DNA of 64,000 bases from Anaeramoeba flamelloides (Eukaryota > Metamonada > Anaeramoebidae). Location of the stretch: NCBI GenBank assembly GCA_027625915.1, contig JANTQA010000010.1, forward strand, positions 1,550,001 to 1,614,000, given 5' to 3'. Below, in pieces: positions 46,731 to 59,386 of the stretch. Each line of letters begins with the position of its first letter. The first letter of the stretch is position 1. The position numbers and the translations under genes are program-made. A model generated the notes under the pieces. It ran no database searches. It was not told the origin of the DNA and saw nothing but the letters and a program-made list of their open reading frames with translations.

Positions 46731-49700
46731 TGATTTTGAAAGGTATTCAATTTTAATACTATAATTGTTAAAAAAAATATTTAATAATTTCTCAAATTTT
46801 AAAAAATTATATATTTCTTTTTGATCAATTAATAGTCTAATTAAATTAATTATTGTATTTTGAACTTCATAATTGCATTTAGTCCAATATTCATAAACAA
46901 ATAAAAATTCTATTAAAAAATTTTCGATTAATTTATTATTGTTACATTCAAATAAAAATTGTTGGAAAACTAAAATTGATTGTTTAATAAAATTATTAGG
47001 ATTTAATTTTGATAATAAATAAAACCAAATTTTGAAAATATTTTTTTTTATAATATCTAATTGATTAAATTTGCTTAGATTAATTAATCTTAAAAATAAT
47101 TCAATAACAATATAAGTTAATTTATAATTCCCCTCAGTATTTATTATTTGACTATTATTTTTATTTCTGAATTGATATTTTTTGGAATACAAGGGATAAT
47201 CTAATTGAATAAATAATGGGAAAAATATTTTGATTCCACCTAGACAATAAATGATATCTTGTAAGTTTTTTGAAGTTGATTGAAATAATCCAAATAAACT
47301 GGCATTTGTATTATTTAGTATATAAGGCGATTGATTAAAGCAATAATTTTCATTGCAGGCCTTTGAATTGTAACATAAAAATAATTTTTTTGAGAGATTT
47401 TCTTCAATCTGTTTTTGAATTCCTTCACTGTATTCTGGCTTTTCAAAAACATTGGAATAATTGGGCCCTAATTTATAAATGTTCAATATTTGATCAGTAT
47501 TTAGGGAATCATTGAAAAAATAAATGGTGCTAATTTGCCCATAAAACATTTGTTGTTCAAATTTAGAATGCATTACTTTTAAATTGGAGCCGATGCTATT
47601 ATTTAAAAAAGAGGTAATTTCTGGATAGGGGAAATTAATTTGTCCGATGATTTTATCATTTACGAGTATCTTTAAATCTTTAAACATTCTTTTATTGTTT
47701 GAATTTGGGAAAATTAATGATAAGAAAAACCATTTTAAAGATGAAACGGGGAGATTAAACTTTGCAATTTTAATTTCATTTTGTTGAGTTAATTTCAGAA
47801 TAATGAAAAAGTTGATTTCGATGTTTGTTTGCTGTTTCATTAAATACAATTCAATACCTTTGCCATTACTATTTAAAAATGAAAAAATTCTTGGTTCATA
47901 TCGATTTTTATCATTATTATTGTTTTCGTTATTATTTATATTTGTATTATTCCTATCATTGGTATTATTATTATTATTCTCATTATTATTCTCGTTATTA
48001 TTATTACTTATTGTAGTATTTTGAGTTTGTTTTTTTGTGATTGGCGAAATTAATGATTCAATTCTAATCCAGGTACAAAAGGTAAACCCTTTAATTGGCC
48101 ATGTATCAATTTTGGGGATTTTCAAATAAGAATTTCTACCATTAAAATCAAAAAAATGATGTGGGCTATTTTTGTCCTTATAGGAAATCATTTTTTCAAT
48201 GCTATTAATTAATAAAGGGAAGCTTGATAATCTATAATTATTTTGGATTGGTTTTAACAATTTAAAGAAAAATATTAAATCTTTAACGGTTATTGAATGT
48301 GAACCAATAATTCCCAACAATTCAATGGTTTTAAAACACAAATTATTATTTTCATTATCCTTATTTTTATTATTAACGTTATTAGTTTTCTTATTATATT
48401 TATTTTGATATTTTTTATTTGTTAATTTATTTTTGTTTTTTTCATTAATTTCATTTAATTTTGGAATCAGTAATGTTAAAAAAGAAACTAACCCACTTTC
48501 ACAACAGCAAGAAGTATTATGTATTGATTTTCTACAAATCTCTATAAATAAATTTAATAATTTATAAAAATATAGTTGAAACTTTTCGTTTTGATCCTTG
48601 CTAAAAATAATGAATAAAGTGATAATCATATAGGGATTAAAAATAATATAATTATGATCTTTATGGAAATTTTTCTCTTTAATTAACATATTTAATATAA
48701 TGAAATACATTCTTTCAATGTGATCAAAATTATTATTATTTAAATAGTCATGTAGCAAATTACCCAACTGTGCGAATCCAATTTGCTTTTTAAAGATTAA
48801 TATATTGTCTCTATTATTATTAAATAATTCTTTCAAAATGTCTAATGTATAATTAATTATTCTAAATGGCAAACATTTTATTAAAAGAATCTTCTTTAAA
48901 ATATTATAAATTCCCCCATGAACAAAGGATCTTTGTAAAGGTCTTTTATTTTGTACAGTTGTATTTCTAATCAAAATTAAGAGGTCTTGTAATAGCAAAT
49001 TTAATTTATACAATTTTGATAAATTTGGGTTAATTTTAATTTTTTTTCTTGAGTTTTGTTGCTTTTCAATAAATTTGTGAACGGCCAAAGCAACTCTGCC
49101 AATTTTTTTACCATTTTTTAAATAGGAAGGCTGATTTCCACTTTGGATTAAAATTTTTTGATTTTTTTGTAATTTGTTCTCAATTTTCTCTAAAGATGTA
49201 AAATTTATTTTAATTTTTTTATTATTCAAAAGTGTGATTTTTTTATTAATTTTATTGATTATTAAATTAATGATGTCAACATAGGATATAAATAATGGTT
49301 CCCATTTGATTATTTCTTCATTGAAATTTTTGTTGTTATTGCTGCTTTTACTTTTGCCTTTGCCTTTGCCTTTGCCTTTACCTTTACCTTTGCTATTAGT
49401 ATTCGTGGATTTATCGTTATTGTTATTGTTACTGTGTTCATCCAGAATATTTGGCATTCCAGTCATTAACAAAAACAATTTATCTAAAACGAAATCTTTT
49501 ACTTCTGATTCTAATAATAATTCCATAAAGGTATTCATCAATTTTGAATCAGAAACTATGGAATCATACATTTTTGCAGAATTCAATAGATAATCAATGA
49601 TTGTAAACGAAATGTATCTTGCTTTATAAAATTTAACTGGGCTCACGGGCATCATCAACGTCTGTTTTCTTTTTTTAGCATTCTTGTGCAATTTGTACAA

Positions 49701-52700
49701 ATTTGTAATGATTGTACTAAAAATCGTGATGCCTTTACTTTTTTCTATTGCTAATAATGTTTGCTCAAATTTTCTTCTTAAAATTTTTTGTAACAATTCT
49801 AAGATTTCCGTGACCACAATTAAATATTCTTGATGATTATTAATTAAATTTACCAATTCAATACATTCCTCTAAATTGCTGTCATTGGGGTTTGTTGACA
49901 ATGATTTTATAAATTGGAAAATAATTTCTTTTAAATAAAAAAATAATTCTTTCCCAATTTTGGTTCCAATAAAGTTTGTATTAATTTCGCAATAGAAATA
50001 ATCTGAAAGAATGATTCCACAATACTTTTGATTTCTTAATATGGTTATACTCTGCTGATCTAAGGTATCAATAAAAAATTTTAATACGTATAATTGTAAA
50101 TGTGGATAAATGTTATTGAGAAATGATCTTGATTTTCTGTTAGTAATTGATTTATGGAAATTCTCTCGAAATAAATCTAGGCAAACGCATAGGATAAATT
50201 CCTTGAGGGCTCCACATTTAATTTGTAATGACCACATTGTTGTCGATCGTTTTTTTTGTTGAATCGGAATTTTTTGGTGTTCAAGTTGTTTCTGTTGCTT
50301 TTGCTTTTGTTGTTGTTTTTGGTTTGGATTTTTTTTAATAGTATTGTTGCTACCGCTGTTGTTATCGCAGCTATCGTCGTCGTCGTTATTGTTGTCGTCG
50401 TCGTCGCCATCATTGTTGTTGTTGTTGTGATTTTTTTTTTTACTATTATTCTTTTCATTTTCAAAATTGTTTTGATTATTTAAACTTTTATTGATATTTG
50501 ATTGATTTAAATTTTTTTTACTTGTTCTACAGAGTTCTGTTAATGTTTTAAAAACAATAATTAATTCTTGTGAAGTGAATTTATTTTTATCTATTTCAGG
50601 TAATGGGTATTGTTTATTTTCTTCTAAATTTAAATTTGCTCGAATTGGCACATTTTCTGGCAATGGGTTTCGATGCAATTGATATTTAGATTTCACATTT
50701 AAACTCCCCACTTTTAAATTTTCGATCTCTTTGTTTTCACGTTCATTAATAAACTCATTTTCTTTTTTAATTGAATGTAATCGGTTTTGTCGCTGCTTTT
50801 GAAAGATTTGTTCCGTTTCTTTATTAATCTTTGATGCAAATTTTATCGAGTAGTTTTCAATTTCTGGTGGTTGGAATGTATAGCAAACCCATAAAATGAA
50901 ATCACATAATTTCGATAGGTTATTATTCAATAATAATTGCTTTTCGAATTTGATATTATCTTTTAGAAAGCTATTCATTAACTGTAATACAGATATTTTG
51001 GTTTGAAATTCTATCTTTTTAGAATGATGAAGAGAATAAATTGAAAATTTATCCAAAATATTGTCAAATTTTTGAATTAATAATTCTTCTGATTGTTCTA
51101 ATTGCATTTTTTGCAAGTAAGATATTTGCGTCAAATATAAAAAATCTGTTTTAAATTTTTCAAAAATGTTTTCTTTCCAGATTTTTTTACTTTCTTCATC
51201 AATTTCTAATCTTCGAAATAAATCTAAATAAGGTAAATCAAAATTATTTAATTGAATCATATTTACAAGTAAATTAGATAAATTGACCTCTAGTGTTTTG
51301 CTATCAAAAAGAATGTAATTTGAAATTGATTTGATATATTGCAAAATTGTTAATTTTAATTCTAAAAATTTTTCAGGTAACAAAAAATTTGTTGAGAAAA
51401 ATTGTATTTCATTTAGGAATTCTATAATAATTTGTTATTTTTTTAATTAATTTGATTAAATAAAAAGAGAAAGAGTTTTTTTTTATTAATATATTATATT
51501 TTTATTACTGTTTTATTTAAATTTTTTTTTAATTGTATTTCTTCGTAATTCTGTTTTAATTTTTTTTTTTTTTTTTTTGATATTACAAATTGGTTTTATT
51601 CTTTACATTGATTTTTATTTTTGCATTTTTTGTTATGCTTGAAAGAGGAATTTTGAAATTAAATTTTATTTTTTTTCTAAAATTTCAGAAACAAGGTAGA
51701 TTAAATGATACTTTTTTTGAATAAATTATAACAACCCAATAATTATTAATTTTTTGGTCAAAAATCCTAGATAAGAAATTATACGAAAAAGTTATTCTTA
51801 GAAAAAATACCCAGAAACTCTTCAACATGACTTATCAAAATTATGAAATTTACTGCTCTTGTCGGGAATTTTTTATCAAAGCTCTTATGGTTAGAAAACT
51901 TAAGGTAATAAAGAAAAAATAATAAAAATAAAGTGAAAACAAAAAAATTTTTAAATAATAAAAAATATATAAATTCGGGCACCCAGTGCCCCTCTCTGAG
52001 AGTCGTGGAATACCAATTTTTAATCACGGAATGTGGAATTTTTATCCATAATCGATAATCTTTCTATCAGGTTTTTGCTCCTCCTGTTCAGGACGTGGAT
52101 AGTTTCTAATTGGTCATGAAAATGATAAATTTATTTTTTATATATATTTTAATTATTTTTCTTCTTCTCTTTTTTTTTATTTGATGATTTTTCTTTAATT
52201 ACTCCTTTCTATAAATATAATAAAATAAAAAATAATTAATAATTTTTTATTTGTCAATTAATCATAAACAAAAATAATTTGAATTATTTTCTTTTTTTTT
52301 TTCAAAATTAAAATTATAATATTAATACTTTATTTAATCTTAAAAATAACAAAAAATCAAAATATTTTTTTTTTATTCAGGAATTTATTGTTAAATTATT
52401 TAATTTCTTTTTATTCAGTATTGGGAAAAAAAATATATTATCTATATTTTTGAAATTTAAGTTTAATTTTTTTTTCGATGATCATTTTTCCAAAGATCAA
52501 AAATGTTTTATCTCTAAATTTTAATCAAATCTACCTAAATCTTGCCCAAAAAAAAAAAAAAAAAATGAATAATAAATTGCTTTTTTAGCAATAAACAAGC
52601 ATTTTTAGTTAAAAAATGTATTTTATAAGATGTATCAAAAAGTTAGCTTATTAATATTAAAACTCTTATTAAAAAATTCGATTTCATTTCAATTTTAAAT

Positions 52701-55700
52701 CACCAAATCTCAGAAATCTAAAATCTTCTAGTGTATACGATAATTTCAAATTTTAAATATTTTTTACAATGTACCTTGTATTACTAATTTAAAATTGGTA
52801 AAACACCAAAGAAACCGAATTTACCCATTAGAGATAAAAAATCAAAAAGTTATGAAATTTTGATACAGTTTTGCTTTTTACAAAAAGAATGAAAATATTA
52901 AATGTCTTCTTTTTAAATATTAGAGTTTATATCTTTACGAGATCTTTTCGGTTATTTCTTTGTTTTAAAGTTTGTTTTGTCAAGGTGGGTCAACTTGTAA
53001 AAAGCTATATAAAAAATTTTGTTGCTTTTCAAAATTATTTTTTTTTTTCTTTTTCAACTTTTTTCTGAAAACTTTTTTAAAAAATTAAGTTTTGGAGCTC
53101 TTTTTGCTTTTTCTCAATTAATTTTCTGATTCAAGTTAATTTCTTTCAATTTTAATTGAAATTTTGTAAAAGTTCTTTAATTTTCATTTGGATCTAAATA
53201 TTCTCCAAAAGTACCCAAGAAATCAGATTGTCATTCATTTTATTTTTCATCTTAATATTAATAATTCAATTTTAGCAAGAATACAATTATATTTGTTTTT
53301 GATTCTGAAAAAGTAATTCAAAGAATTTTTTACAACATGTAAAAAATATGACTAAAATAGTTAAAAATATTCTTAAAACTTTTTTTTTTTTAGGGGAATT
53401 CCACAGGTTAGGTAAATAAGATTCTTAATAGTATTATTTTGAATAGTTTTCAAAATCTGTGTAATTGTAATTTTAATTATTAAATTTTCATTTAAGATAA
53501 CCTTTTATACACCAAATGACGAACTTGCCGAAAGGAACCAAATATTGAATTTCACGAAAAGGTACAAATGAAACGGTTATTCACTAAATCCTGTGTTGTT
53601 ATTCAGATAATTATTTGACACCAATTCTATTGTATCAATATATTTTTAAAAAACACTTTACAGTTTTAAAAATAATTTTAAATTTAATTTCTGAATTTTT
53701 TTCGTGATTAAATCAAAAAATGGGGATAAATTCTAAAGAACGTCACCAACTAAACATACACAAAGATTAATGTTTCTTCAAATTTTCTCAATTTATTAGC
53801 AGAAAAGAAAAAAGTCTCTACAAATTTTGTTCTTTTCTCCAAGTTGTGGTCTGAAATGTTTTTTTTTTTTTTTTTTATTTGGTGAAGAAGAAGATTAAAT
53901 ATAAACAATTTTCACCTATTATTCTTAGTTAAACAATTATTTAGGTTCTTCAAAAAAATAACTGAAATCATTAGAATGTTTTTGTAGTTTTTATCCTTTT
54001 TGATGTATTTTTACACCCTTTGGTGATAATTTTGATTTTTACACTTTTTGAAATACTCTGGTAATCAGTTTGAATAGTTGTCAAAAATTGCAATTTTAGT
54101 ATGTATTTTTTTTATATTTTAATTTCCATGTATTGGGATTTTTTTTTTTTTTTGTTTTTATTGGTTTGTTTCTATACAAATATACAAAACAATTTTAAAA
54201 TTTACAATTACTATTAAATTCTAATTAAAAAAAAATAATTTCATCTCAAAAGTTCATGAAGAGATAACCAAATTAATGTTTGACAATTTTAGCTTGCATT
54301 TTGTTATTTTTTTTATATTTTGATTTCCATGTCTTGTGATTTTTTTTGTTCTTGTTTTTATTGATTTGATCTTTAAAAATATATAAAATAATTTCAAAAT
54401 TTACTATTAACACTAGTATTTGAATAATAAAAGGGGGGGGGGGGGGGGATTTTTCACTTCATTTTCCTTTATTCTTTTTTCCATTCCTATTCCTATTTCT
54501 TTTCCTTTTTTTCTTATCAATAAAAAGAGAATCCCCCAGAAATAGATTACAATTTGTGATCTCTATTAATTTGGTTGGATCTTTTTTTTTGTGAAATATT
54601 TTGTGTAGTGGTATACAATTGGGTGAACTAAGAATCCTAAATAAAAGAAATCTTTCAGAATTGAAAAAATGAACATAACCAGTTGAAATTTGATCCCATT
54701 TAAATTTCAAATATCAGTATTAGATTTTCATTTAAAAAAAAATTAATTTTATCTTCAAAAGTTCAAGAAGGGATAACCAAATTAATGTTAGACAATTCTA
54801 TCTTGCATTTTGTTATTTTTTTTATATTTTGATTTCCATGTCTTGAGATTTTTTTTGTTCTTGTTTTTGTTGATGTGTTTCTATAAAAATAGACAAAACA
54901 ATTTCTAAATTGAATATTAAATTCCAAATAATGTTGTAAATGTTTTTTAATCCCATTAACAAAAACTATTTGAACACAGATAAAAGGTAAAGTAAGTGAA
55001 AGCTACAGTAAACCATTAGATTTGCGAAAGATATTATGATTCGATCAAGTGAAAAAAATTTTATAGTTGATAATTTAATTCTCATAAATTACTATTTGTT
55101 TCAAAATAAATGGAACAAAATTTTCATTCATCTTTCCAAAAAAAAATCACAGTTTTAATAACCTGTAAAATTTCAATTTTTAATTCCTTAAAATCTGTTT
55201 AAATTCTTAATTTACCTTTTGAGAATTGTTACTTTTGATGATTTGTTATAATTCTTTGAATGTGTATTTTGGAAAGATAACTGAAAATTTTGATCTTTTT
55301 ATTTGACAATAAATAGTAGTAAACTATCAAATTGGTTGAGGGTAGTTTGACAAAATTTTGAAGTTGCGAATTCAAATACTAAATTTTTTTTGAAGAGACA
55401 AAAGAAGAAGAAAACGAAACAAAGTTTTTGAAGTTATTCAAGTACTATTCCAATTGTTTCAGTTTCATTGGTAATAAAAAGAAATTAAATAGAGAACGTA
55501 TTGGCACTTACCAATCAAGAGCTTTGGAATTTCAAAACGGTTTATTAGTAATTCCGATTTTCCAATGACCCGCTCGCTAAATTGCTGTAAAAGAACAATT
55601 GAACTTGAAAAGGTGTTGATAATAAATAAGTATTGTTCAAAAAAAAACGGGACAAGCAATAATTGGTGGGTTTGCTGTTCTTGGAAAGGGATGATATGTT

Positions 55701-56666
55701 GGCAACCCATTTCCTGAAGAGACTTGGTTCTTTCAGTCTTGGGCAATTCGCTTCTTTGGTTGAACTTAATTTGTTCTGTGAGCTTGTGAAACATTTGCGA
55801 AATTTTAAATCCTATATCAGTGAGTATTTCAATAAGACCATACTCCAAAAAGATTTGCTTATTAAATTTTGATCTTGAGATGATTTGGATCATTTCAAAG
55901 ACGATCAACATATTTCTTAGATTATAATTTATTTGGCATGGGAGCTGAATGTTGTTTTCAAAATGGTATTCTTATTATTGAGTGAAAAAATATCGTTTGG
56001 TATAGATGAACAAGGAATGGAAGCAAAGAATTAACCAAAAAATGATAAATAAAAAAAAACAAAAAAAGAAGAAAAGGTTTTTTTTTTTTGTTTTTTTTTT
56101 TTTTTTTTTTTTGAAAGAAAAGTAATTTGGTGACCTTACTATTAATGACATTGTCCCGAAATATAAGCAATGTTTTTAATGTTTCAATACAAAGAAGTGT
56201 TGGTTGTGCATTTAACTCCTGAATCGCAGTGACGAAAAGGTTCTTTAAATGTTTGTTGTCTTTTTTCTTTTTTGTTTTTTTGGGTACCTCAATTTGTTTT
56301 GGTTCCCAGTTTTCAAACGCTTGTAAAAAAAGGTGTGAAAAATCTAAATACCATTTAAGACGTGTTTTCTTTTTTTTTGTAAAGTAAGTTTTGAATGGGG
56401 AATATGGAAAAACTTTTAGTCAAAAAAAAAAAAAAAAAAAAAAAAACAAAAGAAAAACACAAGAAACTTACAAAATCTTTTTTCGATTTTTGAGAATTCC
56501 ACATGTTGTCAAGTTGCCTTCCAAATTTGGAACAATTTGTGTATGGAACATTTTCTTGTGGGATTTTTGGGGAAAAAATTTGATCGACTAAAGATTTGGT
56601 AATATTTAGTGTTTGGTTTGAGTGGGATTTATTCTTTTTTTTTAATACTCTTTTTAAAAAAGTCAT
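39895..56666 (-). CDS. Neurobeachin-class BEACH protein (six-exon gene model)
   Basis: Exons 56666-56472, 56368-56140, 55970-55512, 51421-43289, 43144-42961 and 41576-39895. All joins are phase-consistent and the total is 10,882 nt, one base more than a whole number of codons, about 3,626 residues. Order: N-terminal armadillo-like helices; a LamG/concanavalin-like domain around FFDFNGRNSYLKIP; more helices; PH-like domain (LEAWCQIITPLNSVTGRFEI); BEACH domain (ISNFDYLMKLNTLAGRSYND, then FHYGSHYSSPG, then DVKELIPEFFYLPNFL, HEWIDLIFGYKQRG, FGQTPTQLF); C-terminal WD40 repeats. PPWANGSAEEFI and ALESEYVSEHLHEW place it with NBEA/LRBA/NBEAL rather than ALFY; no FYVE domain is seen. Such proteins scaffold membrane and vesicle traffic. 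Asparagine runs interrupt many loops. The reading frame shifts within 45885-45913, around a seven-A run, by one excess base: an assembly slip or a real break. The link of exons 1-3 to exon 4 across 4.1 kb rests on phase (G plus AA) and strand. Confidence 0.85.
41577..42960 (-). other. 1.4-kb intron within the BEACH domain
   Basis: Bounded by CAAG|GTAATTTT and CCATAG|GCGGAA; the split codon gives LQGGKFD as in neurobeachins. Holds a degenerate TTTATTTGTTTG repeat (41588-41720), an alternating AT tract with CT interruptions (about 42318-42365) and a coding-like plus-strand island (41998-42192). Confidence 0.75.
41998..42192 (+). pseudogene. Coding-like island inside the BEACH gene's intron
   Basis: A 64-codon plus-strand frame between TAG (41995-41997) and TAG (42190-42192) contains LSRKDVSSLPYIGRNLAIMV and ALYWDLIFEILMKQLEVIKK, well mixed in composition and with more GC than the rest of the intron. 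There is no ATG at its start; an AACAG acceptor-like word lies at 42001-42005. No family is recognised. It may be an exon fragment of a moved gene or of a transposon. Confidence 0.35.
51975..52235 (+). repeat. Poly-A-tailed retroposon, family I copy 2
   Basis: Longest well-kept copy. Head GGGCACCCAGTGCCCC, then AATCTTTCTATCAGGTTTTT, CTCCTCCTGTTCAGGACGTG, a TTCTTCTTCT tract, TTAATTACTCCTTTCT, and an A/T-rich tail with AATAAAATAAAAAATAA. Lies in the opposite orientation to the host gene. Confidence 0.75.
54085..54930 (+). repeat. Three-fold repeat of about 180 bp, split by element J
   Basis: Three units at about 54085-54215, 54232-54407 and 54728-54920 share TTTTTTTATATTTTGATTTC (first unit TTTTAATTTC), CATGT.TTG.GATTTTTTT, a TTGTTTTT.TTG run and a TATA.AAAACAATTT end. 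Units 2 and 3 also share GATAACCAAATTAATGTT and CTTGCATTTTGTTATT, so they are closer to each other. J separates unit 2 from unit 3. Confidence 0.65.
54411..54722. mobile_element. MITE, family J, with a 16-G run
   Basis: Left end CACTAGTATTTGAATAATAA opposes ACTGATATTTGAAATTTAAA (reverse complement of the right end); each is followed by a G-run or GGG and a TTTTTCAC or TTTCAAC word. This is the same inner unit found in family B and at 11066-11190. At 54433-54448 there is an uninterrupted run of 16 G on the plus strand. The open frame across 54459-54710 belongs to the element. Confidence 0.55.
55092..55316. mobile_element. TA-flanked MITE, family E copy 3
   Basis: TA at 55090-55091 and 55317-55318. 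Left end CTATTTGTTTCAAAATAAAT, right end GATCTTTTTATTTGACAATA. The interior has diverged somewhat from E1. Lies in the large BEACH-gene intron. Confidence 0.75.
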
Positions 56667-57262
56667 GTGTGAGGATTGTAACGATTTATCGTTTTAACAA
56701 AAAGTGTAATAATTTATAATACATTAAATAAATTTTTTAAAAAATGGTTTGTCAAGATTACTAGTTTTGGAACAATCTGTTTAGGAATTGTGGAAATTTG
56801 TTTTTGTCTGTCAACAAGTTGTTTTCCGATCAGCCAAAATTGTCTGTATGGTGATTTGTTATTTTCAATTGAAAACTTGATAATAAATATTTTCTCAAAG
56901 TCTGTATTTTTAAAAACTAAACTAAAAAGCGAATTTATTTTTTCTTAGTCGAAATTTGTGAAAACATAGCGAATTTCTAGTATGTGGAAATGGAGTCTTT
57001 GTCATTTTTTCAAAATAAACAATCCTTTTTATCAAGTTTTTTGATGGGATCTTTCTTTTTCCGATTGGAAAAAAAGTTAATACCTTTTACATTTAGGATA
57101 GGAAAGTTAAGTGTTTCTATGGGGGTTTGCTTGAAAGAAAGAAAATAGAACTCTTTATGAAAATACAAAAAATTAGGAAACAAAAGACCCAACTAAAACT
57201 GTTTGAGGAAATTGTTAATAGTGATCTTAAGAATTTTTACTTTTTCAATAAAATTGTTTTAA

Positions 57263-57380
57263 GGTTTATAATACTTGAAGAATGAAAAGAGTCTTATCTT
57301 GTATTAGATGTAGACACTTGCTTTTTTTATTCTTCACTGATAAATCTTCCACTTTGTTTTGTTTTAATTTTATTAGTTTG
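57263..57380. mobile_element. Terminal fragment of a family A element
   Basis: Starts GGTTTATAATACTTGA after a TTAA (57259-57262) and continues CTTATCTTGTATTAGATG and TTCTTCACTGATAAATCTTC, a diverged version of the first 110 bp of family A. It stops where A3 begins, suggesting that A3 landed in, or recombined with, an older copy. Confidence 0.6.
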
Positions 57381-57386
57381 TTTTTA

Positions 57387-57941
57387 GGTTTATAATTCCT
57401 GAAATTACAAAAAAGATAATCGTGTGTATTGGGCACAGTATAATATAATTTTGGTTCTTAGATGATCGATCTTTGACTTGGTGTGAATTTTGATTGTTGT
57501 TCGAAAAAGTGATTTTTGATCAATTTTTTCACTTTATTCCGAAATTTAAATTGAAGAGTCTGAGATGAATAGACTGGAAACTTTAAATTAAATTCCTCTG
57601 ATTTTTAGATTGTCAATAGAAAAGTTTTAATTATGTTTACATTTTGATTTGGAGTTTTTGTGAATTATTTTTTTTTTTTAGATAATCGAGTCAAAGGAAA
57701 ATAAATATTTCAATTAACAACCCAAAAATCACAGTTTTTTAAAAACTTGCCTTCTATTAGTCTTACACTATTAAATTATGATTTCTACAGAAAAAAAAAA
57801 AGATATTGTCAAAAACTTCCTTTTATGTGCCACTATTAAAATTCCAACAACGTTGAAGATCTATCAGCTAAGAATAAAAATAACAACTCTCCACATCAGA
57901 GACAACTAAATCCTTTGTATAAAATTCAAGCGTTGTAAACC
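57387..57941. mobile_element. Foldback MITE, family A copy 3 (diverged)
   Basis: Left end GGTTTATAATTCCTGAAATT, right end (reverse complement) GGTTTACAACGCTTGAATTT, followed by TTAA at 57942-57945. The arms share TTCTTAGATGATCGATC/TTCTTAGCTGATAGATC and the family's AATTAACAACCCA region, but are much more diverged from each other than in A1. Length 555 bp. Confidence 0.7.
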
Positions 57942-58769
57942 TTAACACTGGATTATTCGTCCTTCCAAAATATATCAATGGATGGAATAGAAATGGTACA
58001 AAATATATAAGTCATAATAAGAAATTACAATTTAGCCATTTGAGAATCTCTATTTGTTTACAAAAAGAAAAATAGAAAAATGAAGAGAATTTTTTTTTTC
58101 TTCCCATGTGAAATTTCTTAACCTAAGTTAATTTATGAAAAAAAAAAAGAAAAAAGAATAAATAATCTTTAGGTTCCCATAGGCTTAAAAGTTATCACTT
58201 TTAAAAGAAGTTATATTTGTAAATTATTGTGTTATGAAATGAGACAATAAAAAAGACGAGAGAGATAAAAATATGTAAGAATAATAAAGAAAACAAATAA
58301 AAGGATATAATAAATATAATTTTCTATTTTAAGTTTGATTTGATGTTTCAACCATTTCATCATTTCGCCATTTTCTAATCCAAATATAAGGCCTTTTTTA
58401 AGGCTTGGAAAGTTTTTGAATAAAAATATTTACTTGAGAACTCTTAAATTATACATTGGTATTGGTAAAGGTTAATTTAAGCTCAATTTTTTTTTTTTTT
58501 TTTTTTTTTGATTTTGTATTTATATGATCTTTAAAGAAACTAAATATCTTTTTTTTTGATGATTTTGTTTCTTCTTTTTTGATTTTTTAGATTATTCTGT
58601 TTTTTCCAGAAAAATACTTCTATTATTACTTTATTTTTTTCATCTATTACCCCCCCTTTTTTTTTTTTTTTTACCTCTGTTTGTATTTTTAAAACAAAAA
58701 CTATTAAGTTAAAATATATCAAATCCTAAAAATACACAAAAAGATTTTTTTTTGAAAATATACTTTCAT

Positions 58770-59386
58770 GGGCGTTTGTATTTAAGAATCGAAAATTGAC
58801 GAAATTCGAAAATTTCCGAAAAAAACTATTGAAAATTAGTGTTAATTATTGAATATATTTAATAATTTATTGAATATTTTTCAAATTTATTGATCAAAAA
58901 AAAATTATTAATATTTCAATATTTTTATCAATAATTCAAAAATGTTATCACAATATTCAATAATTCGGTTAATTTTAAGTTTAAGTTAGTTTTGGTTAGA
59001 TTAGGTAACGTTGGGTTAGTTAAAGTAGGAATTTAGGTGGGTGAAGTGGGTGCTATTAGGTTAGGCTAGTTAAAGTTAGATTTTTTTTATAACAATAATT
59101 ATTGATTAATTTTATTTTTTTTGAATAATTATAATTATTATTGAATCATTTTATTTCTGTAAAAAAATTAAAATATTGAATAATTTGATTAATAATTGAA
59201 AAATTAATAAAAAAATTAATATTTCATTATTTTTATCAATAATTCTAAAATTGTCTCAAAATATTCAATAATTTCGAAAATTTTCAATAAATATTTAATA
59301 TATTCAATATTTAACACTAATAATCAATAGTTTTTTTCGGAAATTTTCGATTTTGGTCAATTTTCGTTCTATAAAACCACCCACCC
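58770..59386. mobile_element. Foldback element N with 6-bp target duplication
   Basis: Flanked by TTTCAT at 58764-58769 and 59387-59392. Ends GGGCGTTTGTATTTAAGAAT and GGGTGGGTGGTTTTATAGAA; then both arms share CGAAAATTGAC, CGAAAATTTCCGAAAAAAAC and TATTGAATATAT, for about 230 bp of inverted repeat. The central part (58985-59085) is rich in TTAGG, TTAGTT and GGTTAG words. Length 617 bp, non-coding. Only one copy here. Confidence 0.75.

Larger units (their letters stand above)
51422..55511 (-). other. Inferred 4.1-kb intron near the 5' end of the BEACH gene
   Basis: Donor GTAAGTGCC at 55511, acceptor TTATTATAG at 51422. Contains retroposon I copy 2 (51975-52235), a three-fold repeat of about 180 bp (54085-54930) split by element J, and E3 (55092-55316). 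The part 52300-54050 shows only A/T-rich sequence. No internal exon was recognised. Confidence 0.6.

Noticed and set aside
46369-46764. Plus-strand poly-leucine frame
   Set aside because: Antisense of the asparagine runs in the BEACH gene (AAT/AAC read backwards).
54459-54710. 83-codon minus-strand frame
   Set aside because: Made of element J sequence and its purine-rich runs; no protein family.
58985-59085. Internal telomere repeat or chromosome fusion point
   Set aside because: TTAGG words are irregular and lie neatly in the loop of foldback element N with its own target duplication.
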